Shown here piece by piece: positions 17,464 through 25,256 of a DNA stretch of 64,000 nt (position 1 is its first letter; every line of letters starts with the position of its first letter). Source of the DNA: Bradyrhizobium sp. MOS002 (lineage in GTDB: Bacteria > Pseudomonadota > Alphaproteobacteria > Rhizobiales > Xanthobacteraceae); the NCBI RefSeq assembly GCF_003020115.1, contig NZ_PYFX01000012.1:62001-126000 (forward strand), in the 5' to 3' direction. Under the pieces are notes generated by a model. The model was not told where the DNA came from, did no database searches, and saw nothing but the letters and a program-made list of their open reading frames with translations. The translations under genes were made by a program, and so were the position numbers.

Positions 17464-18401
17464 GAGAGCGAACTCCAGTTCAGGACCATTTTCAGGCACG
17501 CCGGATCCTCGAACGCGATGCGATAAGCGTTTGGGGAATCCTGCGCGTCGTGGTGGTGGGTGATCAGACCGTCGAGCGACAGGCGCCCGGATTCGATAAG
17601 CGTCTTGATTGCGACGAGATCGGACGGTTGCCATTCGGCCGCAATGCGAAGCCGCGCCTCGCGCATGAACGCGGGCGGGAACGCAAAGGACAGTCGCTCG
17701 CTGTAGAAACCGGCCAGCACGATCTCACCGCCGGGCGCGATGCGGCCGATCAGGGAATCGAGCAGGCCCGCATCGCCGCTGACATCGTAAATGCTCTTGT
17801 AGTCGCGCCGCGTATCATGTTCGGGATCGATCACACCGTAATCGACGGCACCCCCGACGCGTGCCGGATTCTTCTCCCACACGGTCGGCGGCTTGTTGCG
17901 AAGCGCGAGCGAGATGCGCGCCAGCAGTCGTCCCAGCACGCCATGACCGACGATGCAGTCCGGCGCCGAGGCATCCCGCGCCGCGATGGCGTGATAGGCG
18001 GTCGCCGCCAGCGCCAGCAGGATTCCACGTTCGCCGAGGTTCTGATCGAGCGGCACCACGCGTTTGGCCGGCACCACCAGGCGCGAGGCGGAGGCCCCGA
18101 ACAGGCCGCGAACCTCGCCAAAACACTTCGCGCCGGGAACGAAGACCCGCCGGCCAGGATGCAGATCGGTGGCAGATCCCGCTTCGACGATATGCCCGAC
18201 CGACTCGTAGCCGGGCACCAGCGGATATCCCATGCCCGGAAACGGAGGCATCCGGCCCGACCAGAGCAATCTCTCTGTGCCGGTGCTGACGCCGCTCCAC
18301 TCGACATCGACGACGATGTCGTCGGCGGTCGGAGGAGTCAAAGCAAGCCGATTGAGCTCGATCTGCTCAGGCTGCTTGAGAACTACCGCGATGGTCTCCA
18401 T
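17460..18401 (-). CDS. bchC: 3-hydroxyethyl bacteriochlorophyllide a dehydrogenase
   Basis: Zinc-alcohol-dehydrogenase-like enzyme of 313 residues that oxidises the C3 hydroxyethyl group of bacteriochlorophyllide. It begins METIAVVLKQPEQIELNRLAL and has the GroES-like segment VDVEWSGVSTGTERLLWSGRMPPFPGMGYPLVPGYE. The nucleotide-binding half starts near residue 150 (CIVGHGVLGRLLARI). It follows crtF after 70 bases that contain a perfect PpsR-type box, so it is probably the first gene of a regulated bchCXYZ-puf unit. Confidence 0.95.
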   Translation of the reverse strand: METIAVVLKQPEQIELNRLALTPPTADDIVVDVEWSGVSTGTERLLWSGRMPPFPGMGYPLVPGYESVGHIVEAGSATDLHPGRRVFVPGAKCFGEVRGLFGASASRLVVPAKRVVPLDQNLGERGILLALAATAYHAIAARDASAPDCIVGHGVLGRLLARISLALRNKPPTVWEKNPARVGGAVDYGVIDPEHDTRRDYKSIYDVSGDAGLLDSLIGRIAPGGEIVLAGFYSERLSFAFPPAFMREARLRIAAEWQPSDLVAIKTLIESGRLSLDGLITHHHDAQDSPNAYRIAFEDPACLKMVLNWSSLS

Positions 18402-18443
18402 CGCTCACTCCGATCTTCGGCGGATGCGGAGGAATTCCGCGAC

Positions 18444-18461
18444 TGTCATGCTAAACTTACA
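18444..18461. promoter_or_regulatory. PpsR-type operator before bchC
   Basis: TGTCATGCTAAACTTACA matches TGT-N12-ACA exactly, 43 bases before the bchC start in the short crtF-bchC gap. A second site with one mismatch (18470-18487, ending ACG instead of ACA) lies 26 bases away centre to centre, overlapping the crtF stop. Paired sites are usual for PpsR/CrtJ targets. Confidence 0.8.
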
Positions 18462-18471
18462 TTTTAGACTG

Positions 18472-19695
18472 TCAAGTTTGATTAACGTCAATCTCGCTTT
18501 TTCGCGCGATGATCACTGAGGCCAGCATCGGCATCGCGACGGGCCGCAGCGCAATATCGGTAAAGCCGGCCTCGGTGAGCATCTCGCGCAGCCGCGCGAA
18601 GGTCCGAGGACGGCCGCTGCCCATCGCCAATAGATAAAAGGCGAAATAGGCGTCCCCGATCGGCTCGGCGCCGCGGACGCCCGAGATAGGCTCGGCAATC
18701 AGAAGCGTGCCGCCGATCGGCAAGGAAGAGTGAACGGCGCGCAGCAACGCCATGACGTCAGCGTCGTCGTGATCGTGGATCACCCGCACCAGCGAGACGA
18801 TATCGGCTCCCTCGGGGAGACGGTTCACAAGGAAGCTGCCTCCGATTGCAACCGCACGTGATGACAGACCCTCCGCACGAAATCGCTCGCTGGCCTGGTC
18901 GGCGACCGCGGGCAAGTCGAACAGCACGCAGCGCAATTTTGGTGCCTGTGCCGCGACGTCGGCGATGAAGGAGCCGTCGCCGCCGCCGACGTCGAGCAGG
19001 CGGCGATGTCCGCGAAAAGAATGGGCCGACAGCACCTGCCGCGAGATCATCGGTTGCGACGCCGCCATCAATGCGGTGTAAGGCGCGATCTCGTCGCGCG
19101 ACAGATTGGCGGCCTTGCGACTGCCTGCATAGGGCCAATACGCAGCGAGCCGCCCCGCCCCGACGTCACCGCGCAGCAGCGCGATCGGATCCCGCAAATC
19201 ATCGTACAGCATCGCATGATGCTCGATCATGGCGACGACGCCGGGATTGCCCCTCAGGGCTGCGCCGAGCGAACCGAGACCGTAACGGCCGTCGCTGCGA
19301 CGCTGCAGCAGTTGCAGCGAGACCGCCGCATCAAGCAGCATCAAAGTCGCATCGGCCGGCAACGGCATAAGCGATGCCAGCTCTGCCGAACTGAGCGGGC
19401 CATTTGCCAGTTGATCGAACAGCTTCAAACGGACGCACGCGAACAGGACCTGCGAATAGACGAAGCCGGCACAGAGATCGAACAGCTCGCTCGCACGCCG
19501 CCGCGCAATCGGCCGCGTTAGCACAAAATTGCCTGCAAATCGCTGAAATCTGGGATTGGCCAAGATCGAATCGCGCCAGTCCAGCAGGCGATCATGCAGA
19601 GACAACCGCGACAAGCAGTGGCCTGAAGGGGCGACATCCACACCGCGCGGCGCGTTGGATTCTCCCCCGCCCTCACGATGCGCGATCGCAGCCAT
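18472..19695 (-). CDS. crtF: Hydroxyneurosporene O-methyltransferase
   Basis: SAM-dependent methyltransferase of 407 residues that adds the methoxy group in the spirilloxanthin pathway. The SAM site LLDVGGGDGSF and the later motif VSLVRVIHDHDD are typical of the O-methyltransferase family. The ATG at 19695 is preferred because it lies five bases after the crtE stop; a longer frame would run 31 codons into crtE. It precedes bchC, as in other purple bacteria. Confidence 0.93.
   Translation of the reverse strand: MAAIAHREGGGESNAPRGVDVAPSGHCLSRLSLHDRLLDWRDSILANPRFQRFAGNFVLTRPIARRRASELFDLCAGFVYSQVLFACVRLKLFDQLANGPLSSAELASLMPLPADATLMLLDAAVSLQLLQRRSDGRYGLGSLGAALRGNPGVVAMIEHHAMLYDDLRDPIALLRGDVGAGRLAAYWPYAGSRKAANLSRDEIAPYTALMAASQPMISRQVLSAHSFRGHRRLLDVGGGDGSFIADVAAQAPKLRCVLFDLPAVADQASERFRAEGLSSRAVAIGGSFLVNRLPEGADIVSLVRVIHDHDDADVMALLRAVHSSLPIGGTLLIAEPISGVRGAEPIGDAYFAFYLLAMGSGRPRTFARLREMLTEAGFTDIALRPVAMPMLASVIIARKSEIDVNQT
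18478..18491. promoter_or_regulatory. FNR/FixK-like site before bchC
   Basis: TTGATTAACGTCAA is one base away from the FNR/FixK consensus TTGAT-N4-ATCAA. It lies in the last codons of crtF, centred about 83 bases before the bchC start, and overlaps the degenerate second PpsR site. Low-oxygen activation of bchC-puf by a FixK or FnrN protein would be consistent. Confidence 0.4.
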
Positions 19696-19700
19696 GATGA

Positions 19701-20567
19701 CTACGCAGCGAACTGGGCAAGCTTGGCAGGCACCAGGCGCCTGGCTTCCGAGAGCATGAGCGAACGCAGCTCGGCGCCATTGGGGCATGGCGGGATCGCA
19801 TCGATCGCGCCGCGCACCAGATCATGCAGACGGTAGAGCGCGCCATCGAGACCCAGCTCGATCACCGCGCTGGGACGCCCGAGCGCGAGGTCGCGGCCGA
19901 CGGGCTTGCCGATCTCTTCCTCGTCCGAGGCGGCATCCCGAATATCATCGGCGACCTGATAGGCCTCGCCGAGTTTCTCCCCGACGATTCGCCACGGCTC
20001 GCAATCGGCGCCGGCCGACGCAGCTCCTGCAACGGTCGCCGCAGCAAACAGAGCGCCCGTCTTGGCGCGATGGTAATGCACGAGATCGATCTTGTCTTCG
20101 CATTCCCAGGCTTGACCCGCGACGATGCCCAAGGGCACGCCGACGGATCGAGCCACCGTCAGGGTCAGCGTCGCCAGCCGCTCCGGCGTGCATTGAAGAC
20201 GCGCCAGCCTCTGGAATGCGAGCACGATCAACGCGTCTCCAGTGAGAACCGCGAGCGGCTCGCCAAACGCCTTGTGCACGGAAGGACGGCCGCGCCGCGT
20301 CTCCGCCGCGTCGAAGCACGGCAGGTCGTCGTGCACGAGCGAGGCACAATGCAGGAGTTCGAGCGCCGCGCCGGCAGCCTCGGTGGCAGCGGGATGATCC
20401 TCGCCGCAGGCCGCGGCGACGCTGTGGCAGAGCCTTGGCCGCACCCGCGCACCGCGGGGAAACACCGCATAACGCATGGCCGCCGCCAGGCGGGGCGGAC
20501 AGCCGGGAAGCTCGGCCTGATCAATCGCGTCGTTCAGTGCCCGTTCGATCCGGCTGGTGACGTCCAT
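19701..20567 (-). CDS. crtE: Geranylgeranyl diphosphate synthase
   Basis: Trans-prenyltransferase of 288 residues that makes geranylgeranyl diphosphate for carotenoids and for the bacteriochlorophyll tail. The first Asp-rich motif is VHDDLPCFD and the second VADDIRDA, both needed for magnesium-diphosphate binding. It is the first gene of the minus-strand superoperon and diverges from crtD, with a PpsR-type box in the 104-base gap. Confidence 0.95.
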   Translation of the reverse strand: MDVTSRIERALNDAIDQAELPGCPPRLAAAMRYAVFPRGARVRPRLCHSVAAACGEDHPAATEAAGAALELLHCASLVHDDLPCFDAAETRRGRPSVHKAFGEPLAVLTGDALIVLAFQRLARLQCTPERLATLTLTVARSVGVPLGIVAGQAWECEDKIDLVHYHRAKTGALFAAATVAGAASAGADCEPWRIVGEKLGEAYQVADDIRDAASDEEEIGKPVGRDLALGRPSAVIELGLDGALYRLHDLVRGAIDAIPPCPNGAELRSLMLSEARRLVPAKLAQFAA

Positions 20568-20620
20568 GGCAGGCTCCCGTGTTTAACACAAGAAATGTCA
20601 ATTTGACTTGTCGCCAAGAG

Positions 20621-20638
20621 TGTAAATAAATATAGACA
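20621..20638. promoter_or_regulatory. PpsR-type operator between crtE and crtD
   Basis: TGTAAATAAATATAGACA matches TGT-N12-ACA exactly in the divergent gap, 54 bases from the crtE start and 34 from the crtD start. A weaker related palindrome (TGTCAATTTGACTTGTCG, 20596-20613) is 25 bases away. One operator set could control carotenoid genes in both directions. Confidence 0.75.
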
Positions 20639-20671
20639 CATGTCAATCGACAACCCGGAGTCGTTGCGCAT

Positions 20672-22210
20672 ATGCCCAGAGATCGTGTTGTCGTTGTCGG
20701 CAGCGGCGTCGCGGGGCTGGTCTCCGCCTTCGCGCTCGCAGCACGCGGCCTCGATGTGACTGTTCTCGAACGTGCCGCCGCGCCGGGCGGCAAGATGCGG
20801 GAGATCGCGATCGGTTCGTCACGGATCGACAGCGGTCCGACCGTCTTCACGATGCGCTGGGTGTTCGACGAACTGTTCGCGGCAGCCGGCCGGAATTTCA
20901 CAGACCACGTTCGCCTGCGCCCGCTGGAGATTCTGGCGAGACACGCCTGGGACGAGCACGCCCGTCTCGATCTGTTCGCCGATCAGGAGCGCACTGTCGA
21001 GGCCATCGGGAACTTTGCGGGCGCGGAGGAAGCGGACGGCTATCGCGCTTTCTGCCGGGACACGAGGCGCATCTACGAGATTCTCGAAAAGCCTTTCCTG
21101 CGCGTTTCACAGCCGAGCATGGGCGGACTGATCGGCGCCGATGGCCTGCGCGGACTGATGCGATTGCCGCAGATCAAGCCGTTCTCGTCGATGTGGTCGG
21201 CGCTGGGACGATATTTCGTCGATCCAAGACTGCGGCAGTTGTTCGCGCGCTATGCAACCTATTGCGGATCGTCGCCGTATCTGGCGCCGGCGACCTTGAT
21301 GCTGGTCGCGCATGTCGAACGTGAAGGCGTCTGGAGCATCGACGGCGGCATGCACGCGCTCGCCAAAGCGCTGGCGGATTGCGTAACTTCCTTTGGCGGT
21401 ACGATCCGCTACGGTGAAGACGTCAGCGAAGTGCTGATCTCCGGCGGCCGCGCCAGTGGCGTCAGGCTCGCAAGCGGCGAGCACATTGCCGCCGACGCCG
21501 TCATCATGAACGCAGATGTCGGCGCCATCGCAGACGGAATGTTCGGCGTCTCCGCCCGTCGCGCCGCAACGGCGATCCCGCTTCGAGCCCGCTCGCTGTC
21601 AGCCATGACATGGAGCGTCGTCGCAAAGGCGGATGGCTTCCCGCTCCATCGGCACAACGTCTTTTTCTCGAGCGACTATGCAGCCGAGTTCGACGACATT
21701 TTCGCGCACGACCGGCTCCCTCGCCGGCCGACGGTCTATGTCTGCGCCCAGGATCGCGACAACCAGGATATCGCGCCGGGCGGTCCCGAGCGGTTTCTGG
21801 TCCTCGTCAACGCGCCCGCAAATGGCGACCGTCGCGTCTACGAAGCAGCGGAGGTGGAACGATGTGCGCAGCGGACATTCGGCATGCTGGAGCGATGCGG
21901 CCTGCGAATCCAACCGCAGGCGGATGCGATGCAAGTGACGACGCCAGCGGATTTCAACCGGATGTTTCCGGCCACCGGCGGCGCGCTATACGGCCGCAGT
22001 TCGCACGGATGGACGGCGTCTTTCCAGCGTCCGGGAGTGCGAACCAGAATTCCGGGCCTGTACCTGGCGGGAGGCAGCACGCATCCGGGTCCGGGCGTGC
22101 CGATGGCGGCATTGTCCGGCCGATCGGCGGCAGCCAGCCTGCTCGCGGACCTGACTTCTCGCGGGTCGTTCCGGCGAACGGCTATGCGTGGTGGTACGTC
22201 GATGCGCTGA
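20672..22210 (+). CDS. crtD: Methoxyneurosporene dehydrogenase (CrtD)
   Basis: FAD-dependent carotenoid 3,4-desaturase of 512 residues. The N-terminal dinucleotide fold is VVVVGSGVAGLVSAFALAARGLDVTVLERAAAPGGKM and the C-terminal FAD motif is LYLAGGSTHPGPGVPMAALSGR, as in phytoene desaturase relatives. It begins on the far side of the crtE/crtD operator and its 3' end overlaps crtC in another frame. About 30 residues follow the last conserved motif and may only exist because of that overlap. Confidence 0.93.
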   Translation: MPRDRVVVVGSGVAGLVSAFALAARGLDVTVLERAAAPGGKMREIAIGSSRIDSGPTVFTMRWVFDELFAAAGRNFTDHVRLRPLEILARHAWDEHARLDLFADQERTVEAIGNFAGAEEADGYRAFCRDTRRIYEILEKPFLRVSQPSMGGLIGADGLRGLMRLPQIKPFSSMWSALGRYFVDPRLRQLFARYATYCGSSPYLAPATLMLVAHVEREGVWSIDGGMHALAKALADCVTSFGGTIRYGEDVSEVLISGGRASGVRLASGEHIAADAVIMNADVGAIADGMFGVSARRAATAIPLRARSLSAMTWSVVAKADGFPLHRHNVFFSSDYAAEFDDIFAHDRLPRRPTVYVCAQDRDNQDIAPGGPERFLVLVNAPANGDRRVYEAAEVERCAQRTFGMLERCGLRIQPQADAMQVTTPADFNRMFPATGGALYGRSSHGWTASFQRPGVRTRIPGLYLAGGSTHPGPGVPMAALSGRSAAASLLADLTSRGSFRRTAMRGGTSMR

Positions 22211-23070
22211 GCGACGACGGGCAGAACGGCATTGCGATCATTGCTTTCATCGGCAGCGTGTTCTCACCCTATTACGCATTCGCACGGCGCAAGCAGCCGG
22301 CCGATCCGCTCAATCATTGCGCCATCAATGTCGCCGTCTATCGGAAGGGCGGCGATCACTGGGCTATGACGGAGCGGCCGCGCGGGGCGGTCAGCCGCGC
22401 GATGGACACGTTTGCAGTGGGCCCAAGCCATCTGTCCTGGGACGGCAAGTCGCTGACCATCAACGTCGATGAAATCTCGGTTCCGATTCCCGGCCGTCTG
22501 CGCGGAACCATCCGACTGCTTCCTAAGGCGATCACGCAGCAGTCTTTCTTGTTGAATGAGGAAGGCCATCATCAATGGTGGCCGATAGCGCCATGCGCGC
22601 GCGTCCAGGTGCGGCTCGATCATCCGCGCCTGAGCTGGCAGGGTGACGGCTATTTCGACATGAACTGCGGTGACGCACCGCTGGAACAGGGTTTTTCAGA
22701 TTGGCAATGGTCACGCGGCGCGATGCAGGACGGCACGGCGATCCTTTACGAAGCGGAGCGCCGCGACGGCACCCGGGTCGACCTTGCGATGACCTTCGAT
22801 CCGAACGGACAGATGCAGGCTTTCGACCCGCCGCCGATGGTGGACCTGAGCCGAACCGGCTGGCGCGTCGCCCGCAGCGTTCGCAGCGATAGTGCCGCCA
22901 AGATCGTCAAGACCCTCGAAGATGCGCCGTTCTATGCCCGCTCGGTCGTCTCGGCGAAGCTGCTCGGCGAGCCCGTGACCTTGATGCACGAAAGCCTCTC
23001 GCTCGATCGCTTCAAGATGCCGATCGTACAGGCCATGTTGCCGTTCCGCATGCCGCGGGCGCGGCGTTAG
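22009..23070 (+). CDS. crtC: Acyclic carotenoid 1,2-hydratase (CrtC)
   Basis: Hydroxyneurosporene synthase, which adds water to the end of acyclic carotenoids before CrtD and CrtF act. Conserved stretches include VPANGYAWWYVDALSDDG, FIGSVFSPYYAFARR, HCAINVAVY and YFDMNCGDAPLEQGF. Family homology starts near position 22160, but I find no ATG, GTG or TTG in frame between the ATG at 22009 and that point. The start is therefore unresolved: either 22009, giving a 50-codon extension and a 202-base overlap with crtD, or a rare codon such as the ATT at 22111. Confidence 0.85.
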   Translation: MDGVFPASGSANQNSGPVPGGRQHASGSGRADGGIVRPIGGSQPARGPDFSRVVPANGYAWWYVDALSDDGQNGIAIIAFIGSVFSPYYAFARRKQPADPLNHCAINVAVYRKGGDHWAMTERPRGAVSRAMDTFAVGPSHLSWDGKSLTINVDEISVPIPGRLRGTIRLLPKAITQQSFLLNEEGHHQWWPIAPCARVQVRLDHPRLSWQGDGYFDMNCGDAPLEQGFSDWQWSRGAMQDGTAILYEAERRDGTRVDLAMTFDPNGQMQAFDPPPMVDLSRTGWRVARSVRSDSAAKIVKTLEDAPFYARSVVSAKLLGEPVTLMHESLSLDRFKMPIVQAMLPFRMPRARR

Positions 23071-23081
23071 AGCTGGTGGGA

Positions 23082-23228
23082 TCAGGGTGACGCGGTCGGC
23101 TTTTGCTGCTTCGCGCGTTCAGCTTCCTTCTTTCTGTCGAGCCGCCGGCAAACCAGCTCGAGGATGCCCCAGGCCGCCGCGAACATGAACACCACGGAGA
23201 ACTCGATGAAACCAAGATAGCTGTCCAT
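23082..23228 (-). CDS. 48-residue single-span membrane protein after hemF
   Basis: Short open frame beginning MDSYLGFIEFSVVFMFAAAWGILELV, which gives one membrane helix at about 6-26, then a basic, charged tail (RRLDRKKEAERAKQQKP). It lies 63 bases after hemF on the same strand and converges on crtC with an 11-base gap. The hydrophobic-then-basic pattern and codon use look like a real gene, though the ribosome site is weak. The function is unknown; placement suggests a helper of the hemF-crtB group or of membrane biogenesis. Confidence 0.6.
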   Translation of the reverse strand: MDSYLGFIEFSVVFMFAAAWGILELVCRRLDRKKEAERAKQQKPTASP

Positions 23229-23291
23229 GATATCGTCTCGCGCAGCTCTTCGCAGCTACCGCTTCAGTGCAGAATTGATTTCGGCCGAAAG

Positions 23292-24194
23292 CTACGCCCA
23301 GCTCACCAGCGGCGGCATCGAGCTCAGGATGGTCTCGATGTTGCCGCCGGTCTGAAGTCCGAACATCGTGCCGCGGTCGTAGAGCAGATTGAACTCGACA
23401 TAGAGGCCCCGGCAGGCAAGCTGCTGCGCGCGCTCGGCTTCGGTCCACGGCTCCATCATCCGCCGGCGGACGATCCGGGGATAGACATCCAGCATGGCAA
23501 GCCCGACGTCGCGCGTGAAGGCGAAGTCCTTCTCGAAATCACCGGTGTCGAGATGATCGTAGAAGATGCCGCCGACGCCGCGGGCCTGGCCGCGGTGGGG
23601 AAGGAAGAAGTAGGTGTCGGCCCACGGTTTGAACTTGCCGTAATAAGCAGGATCGTGCGTGTCGCAGGCCCGCTTCATCGCAGCATGAAACGCGACGGCG
23701 TCTGACGCGTCCTGGTTTCTCTGGTCCGGCAGCATCGGCGTGAGGTCCGCGCCTCCGCCGAACCAGCCCTTTGCGGTGGACAGAAACCGCGTATTCATGT
23801 GTACGGTCGGCACACGCGGGCTGCGCGGATGCATGATCAGGCTGATGCTGGCGGAGACGTAGTCGAGCTGAATGCCGTCGCCCGGCAGCGTTTTGGCCAT
23901 GTCCGGCGTGAGCGTCCCGTTGGCCGACGACGTATGAATACCGATCTTCTCGAAGAGTCTCCCGCCGCTGAGAAAGCCGCCGGTGCCGCCGCCGCTACCG
24001 GTCGACCTCTGCCATGACTTGTAGATGAAGGTCGCAGGCTCCCCCGGAAACAGCTCGGCCGGCGCCTCGCGCTCCAGGAGCTCGACTTCGGCACAGATCC
24101 TGTCGCGCAGCGATTCGAACCAGACTTTCGCTTCGGCCCGCCGCCGTTCGGCGAGAGCGTTGTCGCCTTCCCGGAAGGGCTCGGTCCCGTGCAT
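23292..24194 (-). CDS. hemF: Oxygen-dependent coproporphyrinogen III oxidase
   Basis: Soluble enzyme of 300 residues that decarboxylates coproporphyrinogen III to protoporphyrinogen IX using oxygen. Conserved regions include GGTGGFLSGGRLFEKIGIHTS, HMNTRFLSTAKGWFGGGADLTPM and YVEFNLLYDRGTMFGLQTGGNIE. It begins six bases after the crtB stop. An oxygen-dependent enzyme inside the pigment cluster fits an aerobic anoxygenic phototroph that makes pigment in air. Confidence 0.96.
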   Translation of the reverse strand: MHGTEPFREGDNALAERRRAEAKVWFESLRDRICAEVELLEREAPAELFPGEPATFIYKSWQRSTGSGGGTGGFLSGGRLFEKIGIHTSSANGTLTPDMAKTLPGDGIQLDYVSASISLIMHPRSPRVPTVHMNTRFLSTAKGWFGGGADLTPMLPDQRNQDASDAVAFHAAMKRACDTHDPAYYGKFKPWADTYFFLPHRGQARGVGGIFYDHLDTGDFEKDFAFTRDVGLAMLDVYPRIVRRRMMEPWTEAERAQQLACRGLYVEFNLLYDRGTMFGLQTGGNIETILSSMPPLVSWA

Positions 24195-24200
24195 CTCGCT

Positions 24201-25256
24201 CTACCGGTAGGAGGCCGTTCGTTGCAGTTGATCGCGGCGTTCGAGCCGCTCGAACAGGTCGATTACCCAGACCACGCGATCCTCGATCGGCCTCCGCGGC
24301 TTGGCGTTCTCGCGCAGCGGCGTTGCCGCCACGGCCTCGACCAGGAAACGGGTCTCTTCGACAGCTGCGGTATGGACGACGAGATTTTGCGCAGGCGCCC
24401 ATTTCGTTTGCGGCAAGAGCAGCGTTCGCGCCAGGACGGCGAGTTTGCGATTGGTCGAGACGACCGCACGCCTCGAAACAGAATCCAGCCCGCTCCGCTC
24501 CAACTCGCGGCCGATCTCGGCATAAAGCGCGCGGGCCGCGTAGATGCCGGGGCGGCAGCCGATCGGCAAACTGGCAATCCCGAGGGTTGCCCGGGAATAG
24601 AAGGCATCGGCGGCATCCAGCAGGCGCTGTACGATGGCCGAAATCTCGGGTGTGAAGGACGGAGTCAGTAGCCAGGCGTCCGGATCGATGCCCGCCTCAC
24701 GTAGCCACAACTGCGGCAGGTAGAGCCGGCCGGCGCGGGCATCCTCGCCGACATCGCGAGCGATGTTGGTAAACTGCATCGCGATGCCGAGATCGCAGGC
24801 GCGTGCAACGATCTCGGGGGCGCGCTGTCCCATGACCAGTGTCATCATCGCACCGACGGCGCCCGCAACCCGGGCGGCGTAGGCAGTGAGATCCTGCAAT
24901 GCCTCATAGCGCCGGGCCTCCGCATCCCATGCCAGCCCTTCCAGCAGGGCTTCGGGCAGCTCGCGAGGAATGCAGAATTTCGTGACGACATCGGCGAACA
25001 GGCGATCAGCAGCGAGGTCCATCGGCTGGTGTCGATAGGCGCGATCGAGCCGGTCCCGCAGCCGCGCCACTGCGGCGGCGCGGTCGCTGCCGAGATCGAC
25101 GGCATCATCCGCCAAACGACAGAACGCGTAGAGCGCGATGGCGGGATCGGCGACCCGGCGCGGCAGCACCTTGGAGGCTGCATTGAAGGTCCGCGAACCG
25201 CCTTTGAGCAGCGAGCGGCAGGCAGCCATGTCGGTAGGATCGAGCCGTATCGTCAT
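24201..25256 (-). CDS. crtB: Phytoene synthase
   Basis: Condenses two geranylgeranyl diphosphates to phytoene; 351 residues. Asp-rich sites are CRLADDAVDLG and NIARDVGEDARAGRLYLP, and the YAARVAGAVG segment is typical of squalene/phytoene synthases. The ATG overlaps the crtI stop by four bases (ATGA), so the two are probably co-translated. Confidence 0.95.
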   Translation of the reverse strand: MTIRLDPTDMAACRSLLKGGSRTFNAASKVLPRRVADPAIALYAFCRLADDAVDLGSDRAAAVARLRDRLDRAYRHQPMDLAADRLFADVVTKFCIPRELPEALLEGLAWDAEARRYEALQDLTAYAARVAGAVGAMMTLVMGQRAPEIVARACDLGIAMQFTNIARDVGEDARAGRLYLPQLWLREAGIDPDAWLLTPSFTPEISAIVQRLLDAADAFYSRATLGIASLPIGCRPGIYAARALYAEIGRELERSGLDSVSRRAVVSTNRKLAVLARTLLLPQTKWAPAQNLVVHTAAVEETRFLVEAVAATPLRENAKPRRPIEDRVVWVIDLFERLERRDQLQRTASYR

